From assembly GCA_029817715.1 (NCBI GenBank), contig JARUPY010000455.1, positions 315,001-379,000 on the forward strand: 64,000 nt of DNA, in the 5' to 3' direction. Below are positions 34,849 to 46,389 of the stretch, in pieces. This DNA comes from Melastoma dodecandrum (lineage: Eukaryota; Streptophyta; Magnoliopsida; Myrtales; Melastomataceae). Under the pieces are notes generated by a model. The model was not told where the DNA came from, ran no database searches, and saw only the letters and a list, made by a program, of their open reading frames with translations. Position 1 is the first letter of the stretch. Each line of letters opens with the position of its first letter. The position numbers were made by a program, and so were the translations under genes.

Positions 34849-37564
34849 GTGGCTGCACTGCCTGCCCCTACCACCACCGGCAACCTCTCTTCCCCCCTAC
34901 TCCGCCACACTCCCCCGCCGTCCGCTTCTGCCGGAAGCTTCAACGTCAGAGTCGGAGTCAACTTCCATGAAACGCTCAAGCGCACCCCGCAGTTCCCCGA
35001 CTCTTCCCAAACTCCTCCCTTCACGAAGCTCGAACCTTCCAGAATGTTCGAGGACGTTGATGACGTGGACGGTGCGATCGCAATGGCCGTTGATATCAGG
35101 AGGAAGGTTGCGGTCGATATCCTAAAGGACGAGATGAGGCGTCCTGGCAAGTTCGGGATAACGTACGCCGAGATTTTGGTCGCGAGGGCAGGGGGTTCGT
35201 TGATTGGGCGGTTGTCCAGGCTGTCGCGTTGAAGCGAGATCCGGAGTTTTCAGAACGTTCGTTTAACTCCAGGGTTCGGAGTATTATTCGTGATTCTGGT
35301 GTCGTTCCTCTTATAAGGTGAGGACTAGCTTGGTCTTGCAAGAGGATTTCTATGACCCTGTCATGGAATCTCATGCTTCCGTGCAATTTACGACAGCGTT
35401 CTTATGGTGCTGATTGCACATTTTTTTATCTGTGACTGGTGATGGTGCTCGAATCAGGTGGTTGAAGCACCACGAGCTGTCTTACAATCATATAGGGAAG
35501 ATATTATGCATTTCCAGGGGGAATCTTGAGTCAGTGACACGCGTTGCTGAGTGGCTGATGTCAATTCACATTAAGGGGAGATTTATTGGAGTTGTATTCG
35601 TGAAGGTGGGGAATATTATCCTGCAAAGGACGGACGATGAGCTTGAAGAGATAGTTCAATATCTGGAAGTGAATGGAGTGAGAAGAGACTGGATGGGATA
35701 TGTTATGTGCCGTGCTCCTTCATTGCTGTGTCGTAGCATGGGTTTTACTTAGTCATGGGAATGAATGTGAAGGATTTTGGCACAATGGTGTATGACTATC
35801 CTTGGGCTTTGGGTGGTTTTACCATTGAAGAGATGAACCAGCAGGTTCGCATTTTCTTTGATGAATGCCTTTGCAAACTAAATCAATGTATTGTCGTTGT
35901 TATTAGCAACCACTCATGATGTTGAGGATGGATACTCTGTATACATGCCAGTCATTTCTCCCTTTGCGTGTTAGTTATTTTTAGGAAATTGCCCCTGAAG
36001 CATCATGAACAGAATGAGCATTGGTGGTGTATCTCTGGGCTGTGATTCATTCTGGGCCAGTTATTTGCCCTTTCTCATTTTTTTTTATTTCTTTTGCATC
36101 ATGTACGTGACTGTTTTTTGGATAATTTACCATGCAGGTGAATTATTTGAAGGAGTTTGGTCTCAGCAACGAGGAACTAGGCAGATTACTTGCTTTTAAG
36201 CCACATTTAATGGGTTCAAGTATTGAGACTAGATTGAAGCCTTTGGTGCAGTTTCTCTATTACCTCGGTATTCACCGAGACGGCATGAAAATGATGCTCA
36301 TGGTTAAGCCAGTTGTTTTCTGTCTTGATTTGGAGGCTGTGGTCGCTCCCAAGGTACAGGACTGCTACGCCACTTAAGCAGATCAACCTGAGAGTAATTT
36401 CATTAAGGTCCTAAATTCTGACCACAATGTTCTGAAAACTACTTTGACATGTGAAGCCTGACAAATTTCTCTTCGTTAAGATCTGAATTGAAGGATTTGC
36501 TAGCCTTATTGATGATATTGATGGACAATGTTTTCGCTTTTCAGGTGAGATTCTTCCGTGATATAGGCATCCAAGATAATGCGATTGGCGATATTCTGGT
36601 CAAGTTTCCACCGTTGCTGACCTATGATCTGAAGAGGAAAATACAGCGAGTGGTTAGTATCTTGAATGCTATATTTACTCCTGGTTCCCCATAATGACTG
36701 GCACATTTACTTGCTAAATGGATCCGTGCTTGTACTCTCTATTAGTAATGCCAAGAAAACAAAGATTGCGCTGAAGTTAAATTGATTAACCCTTTTCCCT
36801 TTGACTTGTACAAATGCGCTGCTTTGCCTCATCAAAATTTCCAATATGTTCAAGTTGCACCTTTGTAGTGGTTATGTGAAGTAATTATGCAACCTCATTT
36901 CTCCTGCTTCTTTCCTCTAAAAATTTTGGATGCATATTTGTTGGCGCTCTTTTGGCAGGTTATCTTCTTAATTACAAGAGCTGGCGTAAATGAGAAAGAT
37001 GTTGCAAAAGTTGTAGCTTTTACACCGCAGCTTTTGGGTTGCAGTATAGCACACAAGCTGGAGATCAATTTTAAATATTTCACATCACTGGGGATCAGAG
37101 TTCAACGGTTGGGCGAGATGATTACCGACTTCCCAATGCTTCTCCACTACAACCCTGTCATTCTTCAACCCAGGTACCAGTACCTGAGGAGAACTATGAT
37201 TCGCCCTCTGCAGGATGTCATCGAGTTTCCGAGGTCAGGCTATCCAGCTTAAGGTTACTTGAATTTTTGTTTCCTTTCACAAGCCAATTTTTTTTTTTTG
37301 CCTCTGGCCCGGGGCAAGAGTCGATTACACACCCCAGATATTCAGACCTACGAACTAGCGTAAGGTTATTCATAGCTACTCTCCTAACTAGCAATTTGAA
37401 ATGGCAGGTTCTTTAGCTACTCTCTGGAGGGTCGCATTATGCCGCGGCACAAAGTTCTGGTGGAGAACAGGCTAAACATGAAACTGAGAAACATGTTGGC
37501 CTACAGGGACGAAGAGTTCGAGCAGAAAGTGAGGGATGCAGTAGAAAGACGGCGGGCAGTTTGA
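34849..37564 (+). pseudogene. mTERF2/EMB2219-like organelle gene-expression factor with frame lesions
   Basis: mTERF proteins are helical-repeat nucleic-acid binders. The Arabidopsis mTERF2/EMB2219 relative acts in chloroplast gene expression and is essential for embryos. Six exon-like segments: 34849-35317, 35458-35844, 36138-36353, 36545-36652, 36959-37233 and 37408-37564, all with GT/AG borders. Recognisable blocks include RRPGKFGITYAEILVARAG, WLKHHELSYNHIGKILCISR, NGVRRDWMGYVM, VNYLKEFGLSNEELGRLLAF and VRFFRDIGIQDNAIGDILVK. They continue with VIFLITRAGVNEKDVAKVVA, RTMIRPLQDVIEFPR and FFSYSLEGRIMPRHKVLVEN, ending ..VRDAVERRRAV-stop. Three lesions: no in-frame ATG at the expected N-terminus (GTG stands there at 34849); a run of five G at 35191-35195 where six would keep FVDWAVVQAVALKRDPEF in frame; and loss of about 22 bases after CRSM (near 35740), so that FYLVMGMNVKDFGTMVYDYP resumes in another frame. 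The 3' half is intact. It is a recent pseudogene or has local assembly errors. Confidence 0.75.
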
Positions 37565-38622
37565 GTCACGGGTGTCCAATGAAACTGCACTGAACTTGGA
37601 CGCCGATGCCTGGTCCGATGCGCCAGAGAGTCCCGATCTGTCTAGTGGATGAAACACTTTCTGTTCTTCCCCCTAACGAGCTTGAAAGTTAGTTATGTTG
37701 TATATTAAGGCGATGATGATCGTCCCCCCGTTAAAATGTACAGTTGAGTACTTTAATGGGCTCCGTTATTTCGTGGCAAAGGCCCTTCCTCTCCTCATCC
37801 GAGTGTGTGCTTTAAAGGCGACCGCTAAACCCTTTTTTCTTCTTCTATCTTCTCATATATCCAAGAAACTGCCTGCATGTGAGCATTCTCCATTAGGTTA
37901 TGGGCATTTTTTCCCAAATTATGGACTAAATATTATTCTCTATTGACTGCACTGCACTCGGTTCGCTCCTCCATCATGGTACACAGTCAACAACATGTGG
38001 GGGGGTCACGGTTGTTTCTTCTGACAAGACCCCAAACCCCCTGTCCTGCATTCATTCATTCATTCAATACTACGCTCCTCTTTGTTCAAAATAAAAAGAA
38101 AATACTCTTATTATATTGATTGCTCTTCTTACAGGCCATAGGGTGTGGTCGGGGGTTGGGACATCCATCTTCATCTTCCTTATAATAATAATAATAATAG
38201 ATTTGTCGAGTCCCAAGTACAGATGACTGATGGAATTATTGGGGGTTAGTTTAGATTGGGGACTACGCCAGTTCAGTTCAGGGGGAAACATCCGTTGGCT
38301 CATTGGTTGGTTGTTGGGGACTGTCCAAATTAGTAAGTTCCAGTTTCGTAGATTTCAACGATTGATTTGGGATCCGGAAGGTGGTGGTGCTCCCCTCACC
38401 CGACAATACCACCTCCTCAAGTCTCCTTCCTATTCCCGCACCCCTCCCCCCCCCCCCCTTTCCCTTTCCCTCACTCACTCTCTCTGTCTGTTATTTTTTT
38501 TTTCTGTAATAATCTCTCTTACTAACCGTTACGCTCTCCCTGTCTCACCCTCTTCAAACGTCCCCCTTCCCCCACCCTCCCCATCTCCACCAAAACCCAC
38601 GTCCACTCCCGCCTGCCTCACG
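37565..38622. other. Intergenic and RLK 5' region
   Basis: A/T-rich, with an AAT repeat near 38183-38199 and a C-rich tract (38447-38458) followed by CT-rich sequence typical of a plant 5' leader. No other gene seen. Confidence 0.5.
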
Positions 38623-40848
38623 ATGTCTTCCCCCTCCTCCGGCGTCCTCGCCGGCTCCTCCCAGACTCGCCTCCTCGGATTCCGGCTCTACATAGTGCTC
38701 ATTGCCCTCTGCCTAACTGTCTCCTTTGCCATCATCTTGCTCTGCACTTGGATGAACCGCCGATCTAGGCTGCTTCGCTCCCGGCACCCGTCTGGCGTTA
38801 TCCCTCTGGAGTCCAAGGAGATTGTGGAGTTCGGGAAGGTCGTGGGCGAGGAGGACGTCGAGAAGGGGGAGGTCAGGCTCCGTAGCTTAATGAAGGAGGA
38901 GACCCAAATGGAGGAAGTGATTGAGTTCGGCTGCGGGAAGGGGAAGAAGTGCAGCGGGGGTAGCGACAAGGCCTCGTCTAGTGGGAGCAGGAGCGGCAAC
39001 GTGGCGGATGTTCAGGGCAACTTTGGGTGGGGAAGGTGGTACGCCTTGAAGGAGCTGGAGGTTGCGACAGGAGGGTTCTCGGAGGAAAACGTCGTCGGCG
39101 AGGGAGGGTACGGGATTGTGTACAGAGGGGTGATGGAGGACGGTTCTATAGTCGCGGTGAAGAACCTTCTCGACAACAAGTATGCAGTCTCTGCATTACT
39201 CTTTGTTGCACACTCTATTTACAGCTGGATCTTACATGTTACATCTAGTTGTTGTGAGGGTCTCCCCAGGAAACATGTTCTTCTGGGTGTTTGTTATTTG
39301 GAACTTTTCATGCCTCTGTTGAGGAAATTGCTCGTGCTGTCGGTGCCGTTTGTTTGTGGGGCATATTTCTTTGTTTGATGGCATAGAAATGGATGTTAGT
39401 GGGTAGGACCGTTCATCCAAATACTAGAACAGTTACTTTTTGCTAATTCAATATTTGGTTTCACCTTTTCCTTTAATGCCTCTGGTTTGTGCCTCTCCCT
39501 CCTTTAATTGAGATTAGAAGCCGCCTTTCCTTTGTATCTTCTTTGTTGGGATTAGGGGGGGGGGGGGGATGCTTTCTCTTCTTTTCATGGGGATCTTTGC
39601 TTTTGGTGAATATTGTTATTATTACATACATCCTACCAAAAGCATTGAAGTTGAAATGATCATGTTCCGGTGCAATTTCTCTTCTTGTCTCTTGACATGT
39701 GAGAGTAGTCGTCCAACGCTCTGTATTCTCTCAGGGGTCAGGCTGAAAGGGAGTTTAAGGTGGAGGTAGAGGCCATTGGAAAGGTGAGGCACAAGAACTT
39801 GGTTGGCCTGCTTGGTTATTGCGCAGAGGGGGCTCGAAGGTACTGAATGCACTCCGCCTTGGTGTTATGTAACGCATGAGGGGTTGCTCAAACCAATGCC
39901 TTGCAGGATGCTGGTGTACGAGTATGTGGATAATGGCAACTTGGAGCAGTGGCTACATGGGGATGTGGGACCGTCGAGCCCGCTTACTTGGGAGATCCGA
40001 ATGAAGATCGCTGTTGGAACAGCTAAAGGGTATGCACGACGTCGGTTTACATCGTTCGTAGAGCATGGTGTAGGCTGAACCTTGCGTATTTTGTTGAAGC
40101 TAGACTGATTTATTTTTGTTTCCTTCAGGCTTGCGTATCTGCACGAGGGATTAGAACCCAAGGTGGTGCATCGAGACGTCAAATCCAGCAACATTCTTCT
40201 GGATAGGAAGTGGAACCCAAAGGTATCAGATTTTGGGCTGGCAAAGCTCTTAGGATCCGAGGCAACTTATGTAACTACACGAGTGATGGGCACGTTTGGG
40301 TACGTGGGTTTCCCAGACTCTAGTATAATACTATACCCCTTCAGCATATCATGGGCGCTTCCCGCTCACCGTCTCTTGTTTCTGGGTCCAGCTATGTCTC
40401 CCCCGAATATGCCAGCACGGGAATGCTCAACGAAGGGAGTGACGTCTATAGTTTCGGAGTCCTGCTGATGGAGCTTATAACCGGAAGGAGCCCAGTAGAC
40501 TATGCAAGACCGGCCGGAGAGGTGAGAATGATTGCTTTCCAACAAAATTTAGCTTCGATTCCAAGGAAGAGGGATTTGTTTCGAGATAAAAATCCAACCC
40601 CAACTGCTGGCTACATTCAGATAAATTTAGTCGAATGGTTCAAAGGGATGGTCGGAAATCGGCGAGCGGAGGATATAATCGATCCCCTAATGAAGGTTCC
40701 ACCGCCCGCAAGAGCTTTAAAAAGGGTGGTTCTGGTGTGCCTGCGCTGTATAGACTTGGACGCGTGCAAGAGACCAAAGATGGGGCAAATCGTTCACATG
40801 CTGGAGGCCGGCGATTTCGATTTCCGCAGCGTGAGTCAGTCCTCCTAG
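38623..40848 (+). CDS. Receptor-like Ser/Thr kinase (At1g01540/At4g34500 type)
   Basis: Membrane-anchored kinase with a short extracellular N-terminus and no ligand-binding repeats. Six exons, 38623-39179, 39735-39839, 39907-40029, 40129-40299, 40392-40521 and 40621-40848, give 437 residues in frame. The transmembrane segment is [20 protein letters not shown] (about 22-41). The linker is acidic and Ser/Gly-rich. The kinase domain starts at [17 protein letters not shown]. It has a complete Gly loop ([11 protein letters not shown]), the ATP lysine (VAVKNL), [20 protein letters not shown] and YVSPEYA in place of the usual [15 protein letters not shown] and [17 protein letters not shown] match this subfamily. 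It should be catalytically active. The substrate is unknown. It lies just upstream of CAP1 in the same orientation; the Arabidopsis relatives At4g34500 and At4g34490 are also neighbours. Confidence 0.93.
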
Positions 40849-41402
40849 TCTGCTTAGATACGAATACTTTGTCCGTTGTGGTCGGGACTGGTTTTGAAAC
40901 CATAGCCGACGGGTGGTCTCTTTTGTTTTAGCAGGGACAGCGGCTGGTTCGAGAGAAAGACATCCCTTCGGTTCCAGAGGTGGAGAGATGAAGGTTATAT
41001 AAAAAAACACACCAAGAAAATGAAATCATCCATCATAAGTTCAAAAAACACGAGCTGCAGGATGTAGCCATTTATCACGTAATCCTCTTTTACACGACAA
41101 GAAAACAGTAGAAAGTGGGAATTAGTTGGTCTGAGAATCACATCATCTGTAAATTAATTGGACATTGTCTGAAGCACCACTGGTTGGTTTGGTGGGGATG
41201 ATTGAGCTGTGCATGCGACAGAAGCACGACCTAGTCCGATGTGAAAAAAGACGGTCCACACACACCGACTCCCGTCAAAATCCTATCAGATTAGCCCGTG
41301 TGAAATGCCCTTTTTGCCCAACTGAGATTCCCCCCATCCCTTCCCTTCACCCCCCCCCCCGACAACACTCCCATTCCCGCCCCGGCGCCGAGAGAGACCG
41401 CG
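40849..41402. other. Intergenic between RLK and CAP1
   Basis: Contains the RLK 3' UTR and the CAP1 promoter. No repeats or further coding signal. A C-rich tract lies at 41350-41360. Confidence 0.5.
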
Positions 41403-44254
41403 ATGGAGGAGAAGTTGGTCCTGCGGCTTGAGACCGCGGTTGCGAGGCTGGAGGCGTTATCCGCTCTCGGCGGAGTTGGAGTTGTTGCGGAAGATGGCGG
41501 AGGTCACGCCACGGATCCGGCGTCGTTGGCGTTCGACGATCTAATGGCGAATTACTTCGCTAGGGTTTCGAGTGCCGCGGAGAAGATCGGTGGACAGGTG
41601 CTGGACGTCACTAAGGTCGTCGAGGAGGCGTTCCGTGTTCAGAAGGAGCTCCTGATTCAGATTAAGCAGAGTCGGGTGAGGATTGATGGATAACTGGGAG
41701 TTTTCTGGTTTTTGGTTCCGATTTAGCATTGCTAGGAGCTGTATGTGACGAATCTGTCCGGGCAATGCTGATTTTTTAGAGCTTTCTGCCAATTGATTAA
41801 TCCTGTCGTGAGCGGGAGGTTTGAAGCAGTGTTTTTTAGGATATTGCCTCCTTTGCGGGCTAATGGTAGGTTTTCGATGTGGATGGAGGTTCTCGTCTCC
41901 CGTTGCGCATTGCTTTTGTGGGCAGATAGAGAAGAATAGTTCCAGCTTTCTATGGTTTCTTTGTTAGATCTGTTTTTGTCTATAGCTGATTGCTATTACA
42001 GGTCCTAGTCCTTTATTTAAAATGATAAATGAGCTGAAGTTCTGTCTTTATTTGCATCCCGACTGATGGAATGCTAAAGAAACCTGATATGGCGGGCTTG
42101 GCCGAGTTTCTTAAGCCACTGAATGAAGTGATCATGAAAGCAAACAAATTGACTGAAGGCAGGCGGTCCGACTTCTTTAATCACTTAAAGGCTGCTGGGG
42201 ACAGTCTATCGGCATTAGCATGGATAGCATACACAGGCAAAGACTGTGGTGAGTGAAAACCCTGATCAACCGGGTGAGAATAAGTGATTATGCCTACAAA
42301 ATGTTCTTAGTTCCCAGTTATCCAATGGAAGTTCTTTTTCCTTGCTAGGTATGAGCATGCCTATTGCACATGTTGAAGAAAGCTGGCAGATGGCTGAGTT
42401 TTACAATAATAAGGTACATTTATTCTATGTATGGTAGTGAGGTTCCCCAAATTCCCACCTTTATGTGGCATATGATTTTAGATGTTGAGATCGTCAGCTT
42501 CATTCTGTAATCAAGCCTCCTTTTAAAAGACATCAAAGGTGGTTGGCGGTTCTGATAAATTTAGTTTGGCCTAGGTTTGCAAACCATGGGCTGATAAATT
42601 GGGTCATATATTTCAATGTAAAGGCATTAGTTCTTTGTTGACTTTTTATTCCTCCTGCCTTCGCCAAAATGCTTTAGTAAATGTACAGGTACTGGTAGAA
42701 TACCGGAACAAGGATGCAAATCACGTCGAATGGGCTAAGGCTCTGAAGGAGCTCTATTTGCCCGGTTTAAGAGACTATGTAAAGGGATTTTATCCACTGG
42801 GTCCAGTCTGGAGTGCTACCGGCACTTCTGCTCCTTCAAAATCTGCAGCGAAAGGCACAACTGCTCCTTCAAAACCTGCAGCAAAAGGTGCACCTGCTCC
42901 CCCACCACCTCCACCTGCTTCACTCTTCAGTTCTGAATCTGCTCAAGCATCATCCTCTCGCCCAAAGGAAGGGATGGCTGCTGTTTTCCAGGAACTTAGT
43001 TCTGGATCCGTAACTTCTGGTATTCTTTATTTTAGCCGTTTACTTTAGCTTTTCACTAGAAATGGTTATACTGGGGCCTGATTTTGCATCTTTTTGTTTG
43101 TAGGTTTAAAGAAAGTTACAGATGATATGAAGACAAAGAACCGGGCAGACCGAACAGGCATTGTTGCTGTTGCCGAAAACGAAGTTCGCAGTACTCAACC
43201 ATCCTCAAAAGTAGGACCCCCTAAGTTTGAGCTACAAATGGGCCGGAAGTGAGTGATTTGACTGCTTTTTTTTCATTCGGCTATACTGCATGGTAAACCT
43301 CTAATGTCTATCTGTGTCCCTGGCAGATGGGTGGTGGAAAACCAGATCGGAAAGAAAGATTTGGCCATTGATGATTGTGATGCAAAGCAATCTGTGTACA
43401 TTTTTGGATGCAAAGATTCCGTCTTGCAGATTCGGGGTAATAAAAGTTGGTTTTGTTTGACATTTTTTATTCCTTTTTCTTTGGGAGTTAGCTGGTGCTA
43501 TAATCGTCTTTGAGACGACTTAGTCGAGCAGTGATGTGTTGGAGAGGTAACTTATTCACTTTAAATTCTGCAGGGAAGGTTAATAATATAACTGTCGACA
43601 AGTGCACTAAAATGGGAGTTGTATTTGCGGTTAGTATGAGTTCAAGATTATCACAGTTTCTTGTTTCTGCCTAGAGGACCACGAGGGGAATCTAAAGTGG
43701 ACTTGGTGTTAACAACAGGATGTTGTAGCTGCTTGTGAGATTGTGAATTGCAGCGGCGTTGAAGTTCAGTGTCAGGTATTGGCATAGAGGGAAATAAGTA
43801 TATCTCTATATTTTGAATCCTGTCTCGTTTCCTGAGAAGTAAACTCCTTGCGTGTTTTGGTGGGAAATGTCTCCATTCTCAATTTCTCTTCTATCTCAGG
43901 GCTCTGCTCCAACAATTTCCGTGGACAATACTGGCGGATGTCAGCTGTATCTGAGCAAGGACTCGCTAAACACATCGGTGACCACAGCAAAGTCAAGCGA
44001 GATCAACGTGCTGGTACCTGGGGAAGACCCTGATGGCGATTGGGTAGGTTCACCTTTCTCGTTCAGAGTTCAGCAGAAGTCCATAAGTTTGGATAATGCA
44101 AGGCAACGGAACTAGGCAGATTGCAATGTCCTAACTTCCTCGTCGCGGTATTTATTCTCCAATGCAGGTGGAGCATTCTTTGCCCCAGCAATTTGTGCAC
44201 GAATACAAAGATGGGCAATTTACGACAACTCCGGTGTCGCACTCCGGGGCTTAA
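41403..44254 (+). CDS. CAP1: Cyclase-associated protein, actin monomer recycling factor
   Basis: Cytosolic actin-binding protein that speeds ADP-to-ATP exchange on G-actin and works with cofilin and profilin in cell growth. Ten exons: 41403-41675, 42080-42248, 42349-42413, 42689-43019, 43104-43248, 43327-43436, 43574-43629, 43719-43775, 43900-44043 and 44168-44254. They join to 478 residues, near the length of plant CAP1. The N-terminal helical domain starts MEEKLVLRLETAVARLEALS and includes KPDMAGLAEFLKPLNEVIMK. A Pro-rich linker (APAPPPPPPA) is the profilin-binding type. A WH2-like region LKKVTDDMKTKNR precedes the C-terminal beta-helix CARP domain, with FELQMGRKWVVENQIGKKDL, KVNNITVDKCTKMGVVF and GSAPTISVDNTGGCQLYLSK. 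All introns are GT-AG and all phases agree. No lesion seen. Confidence 0.95.
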
Positions 44255-44775
44255 AGGAGGATAGAAATGTCGAGGTGAGGGGTTTTGGGGGTGGTTCCTA
44301 CTTTAATGTGTGCGAGTTTTGTGGGCTCTTTTTTGGGCCTAAATGGCTTTCGCAAAGATTGGGCTTCTTATTGGTGGGTTTGGGATTGGTTGGGTCTTGC
44401 GAATGACCCAAATTTGAATGACTAACATTTTAAAAAAAAAACATTTTATTTTAATTCTTATCCGGTTTGTTTCCCACCTCAGTTGTCCTGCATGTAGAGT
44501 TTGTAGATTCTCTGGATGAAGGTTTGACAGCGAAAATTATTGCATTCGTAATTCTCCTTGTGAAAAGTTTAAAGTTCGTGAAAGAGCTCAAGGTGTCACC
44601 TTGCTAGTCTGAATTCAATGTCTTCTCGTCTGCCATCACGTTTTCTTCCCTCTTCCTTTTTCATGTTTGTTCTCGCCGTGCTCTTTTAACCAATATTTAT
44701 TGAAATGATGTTTATATTTTTCTATTATCATCACAGATCATTATTTAATTTATCTTTATCCCTCAACGATTAAGA
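44255..44775. other. Intergenic downstream of CAP1
   Basis: Probable CAP1 3' UTR, then A/T-rich DNA. Nothing recognisable. Confidence 0.45.
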
Positions 44776-45100
44776 AAAAATTAAAAGGACTCAGAGAGAT
44801 GCCCTCAAGACATCGACTTTGAATCGGGATCTCAAGGCCCACTGGGAGAGCGTTCGAGGCGATGGAGCTTCGCACTCGCACATGGACCATATGGACCCGT
44901 CGGTGATGATCTTCTTCACTGTGGACGACCTCAGGGTCGGGAAAACCATGCCCGTCTACTTCCCCCAAGAGGGATACATCCTCCTCATCCCCAGGTTCCA
45001 AACCTGCCTGCCATTTCTTCCCTGCCGATAACCTCATCTGGGTTCCTACAGAAAAGCCGATTGAAGGATCGGTCTCGGCCATCCCCTAGTCGGCTAGATA
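44776..45100 (+). pseudogene. BURP-domain N-terminal fragment (+ strand piece)
   Basis: The frame at 44819-45031 reads LKAHWESVRG, then SHSHMDHMDPSVMIFFTVDD and LRVGKTMPVYFPQEG. The stretch DPSVMIFFTVDDLRVGKTMPVYF is the start of a plant BURP domain. The next block (..LLIPR..LPFLP) resembles the LLPREEADSIPFS region but is scrambled by indels, and a stop follows. No Cys-His repeats of the C-terminal BURP domain are visible downstream. No start codon or signal peptide is joined to it. The fragment faces, and is opposite in strand to, a BURP-type N-terminus at 45699-46098. BURP proteins are secreted wall-associated plant proteins (RD22, PG1-beta types). Confidence 0.7.
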
Positions 45101-45698
45101 ATTATGTGCACGTCCATTTTGTGTTAAACTGGACGTCCAAAGCATCCCTTTGTACATGAATATGGCCACAAATGTTTATTTTTTTATTTCTGCTCCACAT
45201 ACAATTGAATAACATACAGCAAGCATGAGGGATCTGAATTGTATAAATAATAATAATAATAATGTCGACCGGTTTGAAGTCAACTGTTGCACCGCAATCT
45301 CCACTTCTTCTATAAAGAAAGAAATAGAGGGAGAGATTTGGAAGACCCTAAACTTTGCTTTTAATACGAGGGCATGTCATTAACATTTGGTAATTTATTA
45401 CCAATCAAATCAATATAATTGCGAAATGAGATAAATGGAAAATGGTATTTATTGATTCCGCCCCATTTGGACAAATAAAATCCTTAATAAAGGGTAAGAA
45501 TATATTTCACGATAAGCACTACCAGAATTGAAATGAAATCCCTGAAATATACTTTTTTTTTTAAATTCATTTTTTATTTCTAATCGGCCCCAACTACAAT
45601 AACAAGCAAGCATCGTAAATATTTATTTGCTGCCATTCAATTTCATTTAGCGCCGATTGATAACCCTCCTGGCTATTGAACTAGTTCCCGGGCCCCCC

Positions 45699-46098
45699 TC
45701 AGACGACGACGGACGGCTTCACCGCGTTCGCATGCTCATGGCGGTCGGCCGTCTTCACGGGTGCCTCGTCCACGTCACGGCCGTGGTATATTATGGCGCT
45801 CTGCTGGACGTCAAAATCCCTAACAAAGTTCCTGACTGTCTCGATCCCATCCTCGGCGACAACGAGGTCCTTGAGCGCATTCGGCAGAGGCTGATCGTTC
45901 ATCACCTCCTTCCAGTATGCATCCGGGATTTCCCTCGCATGGCTCGCGCACGCAGACTATTATATATCCCGCAAGGGGAAGAAGAGGGCTAAGGAACCTG
46001 AGAGAGTCATAAACCAAAGGAAGATAAGAATTCTATTTAAAACTTACCAGAAGAACAACCGTGAGGACGAAGAGGGCGGCAAAGGCAGTAAACTTCAT
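45699..46098 (-). CDS. BURP-family N-terminus encoding a short secreted protein
   Basis: Exon 1 (46098-46048) encodes the signal peptide MKFTAFAALFVLTVVLL. A GT donor follows. With an acceptor at TATAATAG, exon 2 (45956-45699) continues in frame: SACASHAREIPDAYWKEVMN, DQPLPNALKDLV, FVRDFDVQQSAIIYHG, ending ..NAVKPSVVV-stop. The YWKxVMxDQPxPxAxKDLV block and the FVxDFDVxPxxIIYH motif are typical of the N-terminal part of BURP proteins. The BURP domain itself is absent, so the product would be about 102 residues. Its missing next part lies on the opposite strand at 44776-45100. It may be a truncated pseudogene of an inverted BURP locus or a shortened secreted peptide gene. A TATATATA-like box near 46191-46198 lies about 95 bases upstream of the ATG. 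Confidence 0.6.
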
Positions 46099-46203
46099 GC
46101 TTCGCAGATTAAAAAAAAAGAAAAGAATCGAAGAGATGGGATGGCAAGAGGAGTGTTGTAGGGTAGGGCTTATTGGGGACTCTGTACCCTTTTATATATA
46201 GTT

Positions 46204-46389
46204 GGGGGGGGGGGGGGAGACTCTTGACGATCCAACTATCAAATAAATGATAATTGCTCGGGTACGGACGATCGATATTCCACCAAAAATAATTATGGAC
46301 GTGGAAAGGGAGGGGGGGGGGGGGGGGGGGGGGGGGCGTTTGACATTTTGGGAAAGGCATTTAGTGGTGGTGGTCGGGGGGGGGGGGGG
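46204..46389 (+). repeat. Cluster of poly-G runs (14, 25 and 14 G)
   Basis: G runs lie at 46204-46217, 46312-46336 and 46376-46389, all in the upstream region of the BURP-like gene. The 25-G run is the longest homopolymer seen in the window. Confidence 0.9.
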
